Below are positions 22,801 through 34,642 of a stretch of 64,000 nucleotides of DNA, piece by piece. The notes beneath the pieces were generated by a model that was not told the DNA's origin, did not search any database, and saw nothing but the letters and a program-made list of their open reading frames with translations. The position numbers and the translations under genes are program-made. Every line of letters starts with the position of its first letter. The stretch's first letter is position 1. This DNA is from Taxillus chinensis (taxonomy: Eukaryota > Streptophyta > Magnoliopsida > Santalales > Loranthaceae): assembly GCA_023512835.1 (NCBI GenBank), contig CM042089.1:26850440-26914439 (forward strand). Direction: 5' to 3'.

Positions 22801-25800
22801 GCACTTGTTAAGCTTGGACCTATAAACTCTATGACTACTAATCTGATGCCAAATTTTTTGGGTAATGTGGAATAGCTAAGTATGGCATGCTATTAAGAGG
22901 AGTTACTTTGATGTTTTGATTCTTTGCTAATGTATGAACTAATGAAAATGAAAAAGACATTTCGATTACGATAGGAGGGCTCTCTTGCAAAATACTACAA
23001 TAACTTCACCTCTGTTTTCTTGGAGTTAGATTATTGAAGACCCAACATTATGGAGTGTCCCATTAATTATGAGAAGTACATGAAACATAATCAAGTTAGT
23101 AGTATGGTTCACAATTACGGTCATGACAGTCATCACGTCACGATCGCAAACAACTCATTGCATCATGGATAAGATACAACTTTAGTCATGAAATAATATT
23201 TAATTATTTTTAAAAAAAACATAAAAAATTAGAAAAAATCAGACAATCACATTTGAATCATTAATTTAACAAATTAAAAATAAAAATGTCAAATTATACT
23301 AAGAATAACTTGTAGTAATTATTAATTCAGATGTATAATTATAAATAAAAATAACTCTTAATATTAATTTAATAATATCTATTTAATTAAATTAACTAAA
23401 TGCATTAAAATTTATAATTTAAAGTTAAAATTTTAGTTAACTAAATAATTTATAAAATAAAATAACTAATAATATTGATAAATATATTTTTAGTACACTT
23501 ATCATTATTAATAATTAAAACTAGTTGCTCTAAATTATATTATTTCATGTATTATTAATTATTTTTATAACATTATAATTACAAATTAATCTTAAAGTAG
23601 ATATAACATATTAATTATTAATTTTTATATCTATTAAAAGTATACTTAATAATTAATATACATGAGTAGTTATCAATAAATATATTAATTAATGCTCCTT
23701 TTATCAATTAATATATAAATTAATAATCAATACCTACCTCGCATTGATTGGCAGCAGCAGCGAGCAATCTAATGCTGGCGGCATCGGTAGCGACCAATGT
23801 TGACAGCGAGCAACACAAATCAGCAAAGAAAAAATGAGAAGGTATTGATTGGAGAGAAGGATCAAATGGGGAAGCTTAAGAAGAAGAAGAAGGAGAAAAG
23901 AGGAAGACGTGTCTTTTACGGCATACGGTGAGTTTGTACCTCCCCATTGGACAAGGGCACTGGCGACTCGAGAGTCGATGTCAAGATATCATCCGAGACA
24001 CGATGATATGAACAAGATCTACACGACAATATCGTGAGACATCTTAGTTGATAACACAAACAATATGAACAAGATCTACAGATTCGCTGTCTCGTTCCTA
24101 GATCTCGTCTCGCCTGCTGCCGATATTGAGAACCATGGTTAGTAGTCGTGTTCTAGCTACCTCACCTTTACCTACCCTAAAAGAAGCATATTCCATGGTT
24201 TGGAACAAAGTGCAAAGACAAGTTACCATGGGCAATTTTCGGATCCTTCTGAGCATTCAACACTTGTTCAAAAGGGCAATTTTCAGCCAAGCCTCCTATC
24301 GATCCTCCCACTCGTTGCACTCATTGTAACAATACTACACATATAGTTGATACCTGGTGAGAGAAACATAGCTACCCAAAGTGGTATAAACTCAAGCAAG
24401 CAAAGAAAAAACATAAAACCGCTTCATGTTTTTTTATATGAGGTTCCTCCATTTTCAGCTTCTCATGTCTCTTGAGTGTCCCATCAGAAAGTACTTCTAA
24501 TTTGACATTACTTTCATTTCTCAATTCTATCAAATAATTGTCACACAATTTAAAATGTTTCATTCTAAGAATGATCATGAGTTTTTGAATCAACTTCTGC
24601 ATGATTTCTTTAACTAACATAACATCTTCCATCGAATAACACGTTCCTACACAACACAACAAAATGACATAGCATATCATAAAAATTGACATCTCCTCAA
24701 GGTAGCTTGAACTTTATGTCTTAGTATGCATGTCCTTTATGATTTTCGTCCAATGCAATCATGACAGTTGATTGACTATCAAACTCCTTATAGGATTTTG
24801 TCCAACTTCCTCATATCCCTTGAGCTTTTAATAATTATCCTAAGGATTTTGGTTGTGTGTTATGTTTATGTGCACTAAACTTGACTCTCGTACACTAAAA
24901 TGTGTGTTTTCTTATTATTTGAATTCTGAAAAGGGCTATAGATGTTTTTCATACAAGATACTAGTGTCTATGGATGTTGAGTTTTATGAGCAAGTGTCCT
25001 ATTTCTTTTAGGTATATATCTCTTGTTCCTCTTCGGAGGGCACTTAATTGTAAGGAAGAGAAATAACTATAATTCAAGGAGATAAAGGTATGAATTTCAG
25101 AAAAAAGGGAGCAATGGGCTATTATAAGTGAAGGGAGTTTTTAGATGCTCCTCATCCTATGTAGGCTCAATCAAGTAAGAACAAGAGGCCACCTTGGGTG
25201 TTCAAAAAATGTTACACAAGAAGGAAACCTATTACTCTAAACTTCAATCCTCCTCTTGATGATACTACCGTCATCGGAAGACTCTTCTATGATTGATCAT
25301 AAATTCCTACTGAAAAAATATTTCTTCACCTACAGCTTCCAAATCAAATGACATCTTAATTTCTAGTCCTACATATTTAGATAATACTATGGGTCAACCA
25401 TATCATCTTGTGACTATAAAGAACTTGATATATTGAGTTTCTTTCAAATTAATTTCTAATATTTATTCTATTTTTGGCAATAATATCGTGCACTCTGTCA
25501 TGTTACTACAAAGCTTACTTGATTACATAATTTTTTAGGAAACTCGGTTATAACTCTCAAAAGCCTATGTTGCTCTTTTATGACAGCATAACTATCATTG
25601 AGATAGTTAATAATCCAATATAGTACGATTGAACCAAGCATCTTGAACTTGACAAAAATTACATTATGAATAATTTAAATTTTAGTGTAATAGAGGTTTT
25701 CTACACCATGACTAATCAACTACCTGATGTGATGAATCATGCGGTTACTGGTGTTCGTTTTTGTATATCTACATTTAAGTTAGGCATGTGTGATATCTAT

Positions 25801-28800
25801 GTACCAATTTGAAGAGAAAAATGCAAATTATAAATTGATTGATTGTTACCTAAATTTTTAGTTGTAAATTATATATACTTAAAATGGGTTTCTTGCCTGA
25901 TTTAGGCTAAAGTCTTGTAATCGCTTCATTCATGGAAGAAAGATATCAAATCTTTTCACCCGTTCGTTTTAACTAATTGAATTGCATTATTTTGGAAAAC
26001 AAAAAACACTTACTTAAAGTTGAATGTATGATATCAATTAGAAAGAATCCTCAATAGTTGTCATATATTTGTAATTATGTAGGTGTATATGTAGTTTTCT
26101 AAATATGATTTTTTCATAATTTATGATTATTTGCAATTGTGTATATATGTGTATGTAATCCTAGAAAGAAAAACATATTTTTCATATTTTACAACTTGGT
26201 ATTAGAATAAAACATATTTTTGCCCTAACCTAATCCATGCCACCGCCTCTTTGCAAGAACCTTACTATCGACTCTTTCCTTGTGTGAGTGAGCAGTGTTT
26301 TCTCCAATATCCGTCTTTCAATGTTATTGCACCACCATATCACCGCCGTCTTCACTTGGCAGAGGTCGACATGTGCGAATCTGAATCAAGCGGGCCTCGA
26401 TTGTTCTATGAACCGTTACTGCCATCACTGCCATCATCCACTGCTATTGACGTCATCGTTTGTCATCGTCGATGCCATCATCCGTCACTATCACTACCGT
26501 CCTATGCCACAAATTAAGGAGTTATCGGTAAAGGCAGACATCTCACAACGATCGAGCGCAAGTCTCGCTACTTTTGCTACCTCTATCAACCAGCACCTCT
26601 GTTACCGGACTTCTCCACCACTGTCGGACTCCACCGCTGCCATTATCAACAATTGCCACCACCTCCGGATGCTGCTGGTGCATCACCAAAACACTGTTGC
26701 GTGAGTGTGACAACAACATTTGTTTCTTTGTCGTTAACGAGTTCTACAACAACATTTAAAGTCTACCGTTTGGCGTTGAAGTGTCCATATCTTGATGGCT
26801 GCATCAAATACTATTTATTTGTCCTCGGCTTCTCACATGACATGTGTGTTCCAAGAGGATGCTTCTCAAACGGCTTTATTTTCCTCTACTGGTAACACGT
26901 GAGTTATCGATCATATGATTAGTAATTTCTCTCTAGTTCCTTCTCTTGAATCCCCGTCGGTTAAGTCTGTTAAGGTTGCTAATGAAACTCATATGCCAAT
27001 TACTAGAGTTGGAAATATCTCTATTTCACCTACTCTTTCTTTGCGGCCATTTTTACTTGTTATCTTTCTAATAACCTTTTGTCCATTAGCCAAATTACTA
27101 AACATATTAATTGTTTTATAACTTTTTATTCTACCCATTGTGTGTTTCGGGACAATCTCACGAATATAACAATTGACTTTGGAAGAGAAAGAGAAGATAT
27201 GTACTATTGGGAGGAATCGAGAGTACTAAAATTTAAGCTTGATTAGGGATTTCAAGTAAGACATGAGACACATGACCACAAAAAAATACTTTTATGACAT
27301 TATCGTTTAGGGCACTCCACTTTTGTCAATCTAAAACAACTATTTCCTTCATTATTCAAAAATATCGCTACCTCTAGGTTTAAAATGTGAATAATGCATT
27401 TATGATAAAAATCATCATGTTTCATTTAAAATCAGTATCGATAAAAGTCCTACTCTTTTTTCTTGTGTCTACACTAATGTTTGGAGTTCTTTTTCTACTA
27501 ATTTTGCTTTAAAACATAGATATTTTTAGTCTTTTGTTAATGATTGTACTAGGATAAGTTGGATATATTTGATAAAATTTAAAAGAAATGTTATTCATGT
27601 CATTCCTCAATTCTATCAAATGATTGTTACCCAGTTTAATATCTTAGTTCAAGTGTTTCATTTTGACAATAGTCATGAGTTTGTAAATCAATCTCTACCT
27701 GACTTCTTTAAACAATTTGCATCCTCCATCAGATAACATGTGTCTATATATCACAACAAAATAACATAGCAAAACGTAAAAACCGACATCTCCTTGAAGT
27801 GGCTCAAGCTTTATGTTTTACTATGAAAGTTCCTAAATGTTTTTGGGCAGATGCCATCATGACCGTTATTTATCTTATCAATTGAATGTCTGCTCCTATC
27901 ATTGACTATCAAATCCTTTTGAGGGTATTATCTTGCTTCCACACCATTTCAGCTCTTAACATTTGCCCTAAGGTTGTATATTTTGTTCATGCGTACCAAT
28001 TCCATTGAAAAAAACTTGAGTCTTGTGCTCTCAAATGTGTGTTTTTGAGTTACTCTAATTCTCAAAAAGGTATAAATGTATGTGTCTATGAATATTCAAT
28101 TTTGTGTGCAAGTATCTTATTTTTCTCTCAATATCTCTATCGCCCCTCTTTAGGGGGAGCTTTGTAATAAGGAAAAGAAACAAGTATGATTTCAAGGGAG
28201 AAGGAAGATGATACCATTATAGGTAGGGGGGGTCCTTAGCTCCTAATTTAGGTGAGAGGAAGTCTTTAGCTTCTCATAATTTTAATCTTGTAGTAGTTGA
28301 ATCAAGTAAAAATGAGAGGCCAAGACGAGATGCTATTCTGAAATCTGATCCTCCTCTCAATGACACTATCATGTCATTGAAAGATTTTTCTGGGATTGAT
28401 CATGTGATACAAATCCCCATTGAGATACTCGACTCTTCATCTATAATTTCAAATTCAAATAATATCTTATCTTTTGACCCTACAGGTTTAGACAATCTTG
28501 CAAGCCAAAGATATTTTCTTTGTAACAATAAAGAACCTAATAGATTGAATATTTCACAATCATCTTATAATGTTGTTTATCCTATTTCCGACTTCATCTC
28601 CTATCATCGCTTGTCTAAATGTTACTATGCTTTTGCTCTTCAATTATTTTCTGTGACTGTTCCTAATCATTTTCGAAAAGCTTTTGAAGATCTCAAATTA
28701 AAGTCTACTATGGTAGAAGAAATGAAAGCTTTTTAAAGAATTTCACTTGGAAACTAATTGAGTTATCCCGAGATAAAAATATAGTTGGATGTAAATGAAT

Positions 28801-31800
28801 ATTTATAATGAAGTATAAGTCATATGAGATAGTTGAAAGATACAAAGCCATATTAGTTGCCAAAGTTTACACCCAAACGTATAAAATTGACCACCAAGAA
28901 ACATGTGCTTTTGTGACTAAGATGAGTACTATTAGGATTATTCTGTCTCCAGCGGCTAACTTAGACTAGCTATTACACCTATTTGATGTGAAAAATGTTT
29001 TCTTTCATAGTGATTTAATGAAAGAGGTGTATATGAATCCTCCTCCTAGTTTTACACCAAAAGAAGCAAAGGTATACAAGCTGAAGAAGGCGTTATATAG
29101 TTTAAAACAGTCATCAAAGACTTGATTTGACTAATTGAGCCATTTAATGCAAAAATATGATTCCAAACAGTCTTTGGCTGATCACACTCTATTCTATAAA
29201 AAAAGTGATGATGATATTACCTTGCTATTTGTTTATGTTGATAATATTATTTTTCTAAATAATAACATATATGAGATAGAGAATCTTCGTTGTCATTTAA
29301 CGAAAGAGTTTGAGATGAAAGATTTTGGGACTTTAAAATACTTCCTTGACACTGAAGTATTTCGATCCAAACAGGAAATTTTTCTCTCTCAATGGAAGTA
29401 TGTTCTAGATCTCCTAGCTGAAACTGGTAACTCGACTTGCACACATGTTAATACTCCTATTAATATGAATCATGGCCTAACTATCTATCCTGATCAGGTT
29501 CCAAATTTTATCTAGTGTAGAAGCCAAATATCGTGTTCTTCATTATGCTACTCAAGAGCTCACGTGGTTACGTATTCTTTTGCAAAACCTTGGTTATAGC
29601 CTTCAGAAGCCGATAATGCTCTTTTGTGATAACACAACTGCCATCAGAATAGTTAATAATCAATACAGCATGATCATACCAAACTTATTAAACTCGACAA
29701 AAATTATATCGAAGATAATCTAAATTCTAATGTAATAGAAATATCCTATGTTAAGAGAACAAATTAATTGGATGACATGATAACTCTGCCAGTTACTGGT
29801 GCTTCTTTCTATAGTGTTATCCAAGTTGGATATTTATGATATCTTTGCACTAACTTGAGAGAGAGAATTGAAAAGAATCCTCAATTAATTAGTTGTCATA
29901 TATTTGTAATTATGTGAGTGTATATATAGTTTCCTAAATAGAATTATTTTCTAATCTAAGATTATTTGTAATTGTGTATATATATGTATGTAATTCCTAT
30001 CTCTGAAGACCAATAAGAGGAAAAAATTATTTTTCATATTTTTCAACTATATCTTTCAAATCAAAACTAATCTTAGAATCACCAATGAACCATATGATTC
30101 ACAAGTCAATTTGATTCAGTTCATAATTTAACATGTTTGGTTGTCTCAAATATCAGAGAATAACATTTTAACCGTTCACCAACATCAAGTAACACATGTA
30201 AAATCAAAGATTACCTTCCTGACGTAGCCAATACATCACGTTCTCCAGGGTTGAACCGGACAGATATAACTGTATCATTTCCCCATTCAAAAGTACGCAC
30301 TGGCTCAGACCTATTTATGGAAGCGTAATATCATTTTTTATCAAGAAAAAAAAAACTCAAGGAACCAAGAAGCATACTATCATTTATAATTTCAAATGGA
30401 TAAATAAAATAAAGGAAATCATATTATATATCTGGAAAGATGAACCAAAGCCTCATCATAAAAAGTCAACTGAAAGTCGGGATTAAACCTATTATGATTC
30501 CATATATCTACTTGAGCTCCAGCTGTGGCAAATTGATCATCACCCCACTGGTGATCAACAGCCCTGGAAGGGATAAAGTAAAAAAGTAATGTTTTAGATA
30601 ACAATGGTACAGAAAGAATAGAAATTATCAAAGATATAGGAAAGTGCAACATATATCTTGAAATTAGGTAGCCTTACCAGAATGCATTCTTCCAAACATG
30701 TACCGCCAATGGCTAGAAGTATAAAATGCATTAGTCCACCAATGAAATATTGGATTAAAACACAACCAACTTCTGATATTACATCTACACTGTGAAAGCG
30801 CTAACCTCAACAATATTATCAGAGGAGCCATCCATGTTTGAAATTCCATTTGCTGGGATATCCAAGTCTGTCATACTTGCAACAGGAACATTCCAGAGCC
30901 TGACACTGAAATAAGAAGTCCAGTTTGACCCAGAGAAAACTTAGTAGTAATTCTACATGAAAACCTCAAACAGATAACGAAGCAGAATAATCCAGAAAAA
31001 GGTCCTTACGTGCAATCAGTTCCACAAGATACAAGAATGCGTCCATCTGTAGAAACTGATACACCTTTTACAGCCCCTTGGTGACCAGGAAACTGACGAA
31101 CTGTTTGCCTTCACTCATTTTTGTTTGTGATTTTTAAAAAAATCAGATATATAAATAAAAGAAACACTTACAGCCAAAATTATAACAGAAAAGACCAAAA
31201 AAACAAAAAAAAAAATAACATAAGCAGAAAAAAAGTGGCCAAAATTTAGAGCATGACAATGGTTCCAAATTTTTAACATGTAGGAAAAGACTAGTGTACT
31301 TTACTAGAGTTTAAAAATGGTTCCATTGAAGGAACTTCAGTAAATTAAAGCTATTAGGCTTGGCAGTGAACATCTATAAATTTATAATTCTGTATGTGCA
31401 CAGACATATATATATATATAAACAAGAACCTGGGTGGTTATGGCTCTGAATGCAGATACAAAAATGCCTACGAAATCATTAACACACCTAGATCTGTGCC
31501 TTCCTTGAACCATCTTGCTATAGCTATATATATATTCAGATATATATATTTGTATATATATATACAAATATATATATATATATATTCTATCTTGTTATAG
31601 CTAACAATTACCTGGAAGCAATATCCCAGAGACGAATATCTGCAAGATAAGACCGAAAAATAAACCATTGCCATTATCAACAAATCGCACAATAGCATAC
31701 TCATTACTTTTTTATGATAAGCATACTCATTACTTAAGGGAATGCTAATATATAAACAACAAATAATGACAATATAATCATTAATTCATAAAACGAGCAA

Positions 31801-32660
31801 AGAGCTAATAATCGAAATATTATGTTACCTCCATCCATTGAACCAGAAAAAATTCCTTTCAAGTAATTAGGGTTCTTGGCCATACAGGAGATGGAATCCA
31901 CATGTCCATCCATTGCCCCAATAAAAGGCCTAGCAAAAATCTAGGCACCCAAATTACAATAGTTAAAACACTGGAAATTAAAAAAAATCAAAAATAAAAT
32001 AAAATAACAAAGAGTATGTCCAATCGTTGCCAGTTTTATGATTTTATTTTGTCCTGTCTTGTTTTGTGTCAATTTTATTTTAGAAGTTCAGAGATGAAAC
32101 AAATAAGATTACAAAAATTCATAAATAAATTAATAAATAAATAAGAGCCATCTTCAAGAATTGTAAAACCTGATAACATAAAAATATTAAAACGTTTTTT
32201 TAAATAGTATTTTCATATTCGGCTCATTAAATTTAAAAAAAATCCAACACACTTTCAAAACATAAAATAAACAATTTTATTGAACGCGTTTTAAAAAATA
32301 AATAAATAAATAAGGACACAAAGAACAAAAACCAGCAACAACGTGACCAAGCCCTAAAATTCTGAAACAAAGGCGACAAATTGGAGCTAGAACAAGTGAG
32401 GAGCAATGACCTTCTCTAGTTTAGCTGCGTTGAGAGCTCGCTTGTACTCCACTGCCTTCTCTAGCGGCCGGAGATTGGGATCGTAGTTCCGAAACACTCT
32501 CTAATCGAATCAAATCACACAAAAACGATATGAATTGAGAGAGACCGAGGACGAACAAAACGGAAATCGACGCATACGAAAGGTAGGGTTTTACCTGGAG
32601 ATCTTGGCTTCGTTCTCGAGTGAATTCATCGGTGGAACGTGATATCATCTTCACTTTCAT
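16875..32660 (-). CDS. DCAF13: DDB1- and CUL4-associated factor 13 (Sof1 homologue), WD40 protein
   Basis: Seventeen exons (minus strand): 32595-32660, 32411-32500, 31829-31940, 31612-31639, 31010-31108, 30806-30905, 30678-30712, 30489-30563, 30215-30310, 21871-21934, 18646-18699, 18254-18339, 18100-18160, 17948-18012, 17670-17775, 17167-17255, 16875-17037. They sum to 1389 bp, 462 residues plus stop, with GT..AG at every junction and consistent phases. The protein starts [20 protein letters not shown] and contains WD repeats from about residue 53 to 370 ([70 protein letters not shown]) and the Sof1-like C-terminus ([27 protein letters not shown]). This agrees in order and length with plant and animal DCAF13. 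Known role: nucleolar U3 snoRNP/small-subunit processome factor, and a CUL4-DDB1 substrate receptor. Intron 9 (8.28 kb) and intron 10 (3.17 kb) hold transposon remnants. No inactivating change was seen. Confidence 0.95.
18790..20310 (-). mobile_element. LINE remnant in DCAF13 intron 10 (RT C-terminus and RNase H)
   Basis: Broken minus-strand frames resemble the second half of a plant LINE pol. Near 20300-20200: [16 protein letters not shown] and [11 protein letters not shown]. Near 20080-19990: [19 protein letters not shown] and [11 protein letters not shown]. Further on comes a region like the inter-domain linker, then near 19160-18880 an RNase H-like start (GVKINFDAS, repeated as [11 protein letters not shown]). 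Stops and frameshifts are frequent. It lies in the same orientation as DCAF13. The identification comes from the order of weak motifs, so the borders are approximate. Confidence 0.5.
20634..20935. repeat. Tandem duplication of about 190 bp inside intron 10
   Basis: The segment from about 20634 (GGCTGAATGTTAATTATGAT) recurs from about 20826 (GGACGAATGTTAATTATAAA); both continue with a GCAGTATGGATG..CAA.ATCCCCAA.G stretch. The two are about 192 bp apart and diverged. Nothing coding is recognised. Confidence 0.6.
21190..21390. repeat. Diverged tandem repeat of about 105 bp
   Basis: The stretch GTGACTCTCTGTGGGTGGAA (about 21224) and the stretch GTGACTCACTGAGGGTGGAA (about 21333) lie in matching contexts (before: TGCA..G.GGTGGG; after: AATGAAGGAATCATTGTGAA / TAGTGCAGGAATCGTTGTGA). 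This is GC-richer than the surrounding intron and non-coding. Confidence 0.55.
21940..24120. other. Unassigned part of DCAF13 intron 9
   Basis: No gene found. From about 23165 to 23735 the sequence is extremely AT-rich (almost only A and T, TTAATTAAT-like runs). The 22300-22760 portion is more balanced in composition but has no recognisable domain on either strand. Confidence 0.4.
26039..26193 (+). repeat. Central LTR of the tandem Copia
   Basis: About 155 bp, AGAAAGAATCCTCAATAGTT .. CATATTTTACA. It matches 29869-30045 (GAAAAGAATCCTCAATTAAT .. CATATTTTTCA), including the shared GTCATATATTTGTAATTATG stretch. It is followed by a PBS-like sequence. Confidence 0.65.
26880..28100 (+). pseudogene. 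Copia protease-integrase remnant
   Basis: Near 26895-26935 the frame reads a WVIDHMI protease start without the usual DSG triad. Pieces of the protease/GAG-pre-integrase region follow to 27250. The integrase core is recognisable at 27530-27690 ([31 protein letters not shown]). Stops occur throughout. This protein would have integrated the element; it is not functional. Confidence 0.5.
28371..29515 (+). pseudogene. Copia reverse transcriptase remnant
   Basis: The segment 28371-28736 is the start of RT ([39 protein letters not shown]). Broken sequence follows with [13 protein letters not shown] and EVYMN-like pieces (about 28980-29040). The segment 29135-29515 holds the palm ([19 protein letters not shown] in place of YVDD, a changed catalytic residue) and [20 protein letters not shown]. 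The stop after 28736 and later ones make it inactive. Confidence 0.7.
29869..30045 (+). repeat. 3' LTR of the tandem Copia
   Basis: About 177 bp. It is preceded by a purine-rich tract (TTGAGAGAGAGAAT), suitable as a polypurine tract, and ends in TTTTTCA. Confidence 0.65.
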
Positions 32661-32670
32661 GGCTCTGGAG

Positions 32671-32679
32671 TTAGGGTTT
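32671..32679 (-). promoter_or_regulatory. Telo-box (AAACCCTAA) in the DCAF13 5' UTR
   Basis: Complement of TTAGGGTTT, 11 bases before the ATG (32660). In plants AAACCCTA motifs are common in promoters and leaders of ribosomal-protein and ribosome-biogenesis genes, which suits DCAF13. A second AAACCCTA occurs at the start of intron 1 (complement of about 32583-32591). The motif is visible; its function is inferred. Confidence 0.6.
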
Positions 32680-32698
32680 TGACAGAGAAGCAACAGAT

Positions 32699-32884
32699 AG
32701 AGAGAGAGAGAGAGTAACGACCAATGATGTAGTGACGGCGGAGGCGCGGGTGACGGCGGAGGCTCGGGTGACGGCAGAGGCGCGGGTAACGGCGAGCTGG
32801 ATAACGGCGGAGGCGGCGAGAAGGTGGCAAAGCGAGTTAGAGATGGAAAGGGTTTTGGAGTAGGAGCAACGCGCGCGCGCGTGG
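32699..32884 (-). promoter_or_regulatory. DCAF13 upstream region: GA run, GC-rich minisatellite, (CG)n
   Basis: Upstream of the ATG there is a (GA)n run (32699-32715, CT-rich on the gene strand). Next come about four copies of an 18-bp GC-rich unit of the type GTGACGGCGGAGGCGCGG (32739-32822), and a CGCGCGCGCGCG run (about 32871-32882). This is the only strongly GC/CpG-rich DNA for kilobases around and is probably the core promoter and 5' UTR. No TATA box was clearly identified. Confidence 0.5.
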
Positions 32885-34088
32885 GTTAATGTTTAGACTT
32901 TGGATCGGTATTTTAAATCAGAAATTGGTACGATTTGATTTTGTATCGACTGAATTATTTAAAATAATTTTAAAATGTATTTTATTTTTAAATTTAATTT
33001 AAATATATATATAATATTAAGAATCAGGTAATAAATATATTTATTTGAATTTTCTATAAAATTATATTTAAATATAAAAGTAAAAATAATTATAATTATC
33101 TCACAAAACGGAATTTTAATTCATCTTAGTATATAGTTTTTTTTAAAACAATCATCATGTAACAAACACACCTAAATATTCTATGCTGCTAGATGCAAAT
33201 TTTTGATATTTTTCTACAAAGATTATTGTTTTATCTTTAATATTTATTGATGAAAGTTTTTTTATTCATTACGAAAGGCAAAAGTAAAAATAAAAATAAT
33301 ATAATAAACAATTCAGCACTTATTTAACATATTTAGTTTTAAAAAAAATAATCTGATTATCGAGATCATAAAACAATATCAAAATTTTATTTTATTAATT
33401 TATTTTCTTGGTACATATTTTGAAGTTCATATTAAATTTTAAACTTTAAAAATAATTTCTAGAGAGAAATAATATATTTTAAAAAGTATGTGATTCAAAT
33501 TAAATTCGCATAAAAAATAAAAACAAAATGGTGGGTCTAAATCATAAAGTGAAAAAAATAAAAAATAAAAACTTTATTTTGTCAAAATTGACTTTATATT
33601 AAAAATAATTTTTATAATAGTTGTGGGTCTCATGTGTTTTGAAAATAAAATTTTAAATTTAATAATATTATAAAATTATGAGACTCACTATCACGCCTCA
33701 GATTTTCCAACACCGAACAACCGATTATTGATGATGCCTCGCACCCAGAAGGACAAAGGGTTGGTGAATGGTCACCTAATAGGGCTCCCACAAGGATCCT
33801 ACCTAAAACTTGCTACAATCTTATACATGAGATGCACAACTCATATAAAAAACAATTCATGTAATAAAATAGTCTTACATGATAAATAGGGTCATCAGCT
33901 CAAAACACGGTGTGAACTATTAACAACAATGACAACCCAAAAAGGCTATGAAAACAATAGCCTTATAAGTTTGACTCACGATAGTTTCCACTCTTCATCT
34001 TATATAGAGATCGACTATTTCAGGCTTTATATTTACTCAAAAACTCAAAATTCTATTATTTTTTCTATGAATTTTCATTATATAATTC

Positions 34089-34138
<50 letters not shown>

Positions 34139-34588
34139 TACCATCAATGATACTATTGTAATAGTTATTTCTTATCCAAATGTCAATTACTATTCCTATG
34201 GCTATAATAGCTATTTTACTATTGTAATGACTACTTCACTTCTCTAACTGTTATTTGAAATATCTATTTTAGGTAATCGAGTTTCAGTAAATTGTTTACT
34301 AATTTGTTTAAATACCTTTTTAAAAAATAACTTATTTACAACAATCTAAGTTTTTAATTGAGATTTTTATTCCTTTTTATTCGTGCATTCTTAATTTCCC
34401 TAGTTTCATCATGCACAAATTATGATTTCTTTCACCTTTCATTAACAATGCCAATAACTTTGTCATTTTAACAACATCATAGGAACTCATTCTACTGAGG
34501 TCTCAAATATTTACCCCCCCCCCCCCAATTTTTTTTCCTTTTCAATTTCTCTATCCCTTTTTTTTAATGAATAAAAAAATATATAACA

Positions 34589-34591
<3 letters not shown>
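32885..34591. other. Intergenic AT-rich DNA with small repeats
   Basis: Very AT-rich, no gene recognised. A dispersed repeat at about 33690-33930 shares about 100 bp with 11141-11250. Microsatellite (TA)n(CA)n(TA)n lies at 34086-34139, and a poly-C run (CCCCCCCCCCCC) near 34514-34526. The ORFs here are reads through simple sequence. Confidence 0.5.

Positions 34592-34640
<49 letters not shown>
34592..34640. repeat. (AT)n microsatellite
   Basis: About 45 bp of uninterrupted AT dinucleotides directly at the left end of the hAT element. The 8-bp target duplication TATGGAAG overlaps its last bases. Confidence 0.9.

Positions 34641-34642
<2 letters not shown>

Larger units (their letters stand above)
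24126..30045 (+). mobile_element. Two Copia copies in tandem sharing an LTR (intron 9)
   Basis: Copy 1 (about 24126-26038) keeps a gag end (zinc knuckle-like [11 protein letters not shown].., [10 protein letters not shown], about 24300-24410), then integrase-like and RNase H-like debris. A shared LTR follows (about 26039-26193). Copy 2 (26194-29868) has protease-, integrase- and RT-like frames and ends in a second LTR (29869-30045). After the central LTR a degenerate PBS TGGTATTAGAAT (26197-26208) follows. Parts of copy 1 (24480-25060, 25560-25810) match copy 2 (27600-28080, 29590-29860). The orientation is antisense to DCAF13, and the 3' end lies about 170 bp from exon 9. There is no intact ORF, and no 5' LTR of copy 1 was found. 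Confidence 0.7.

Noticed and set aside
31382..31704. ORFs rich in Tyr/Ile on both strands
   Set aside because: They translate a (TA)n microsatellite in a DCAF13 intron.
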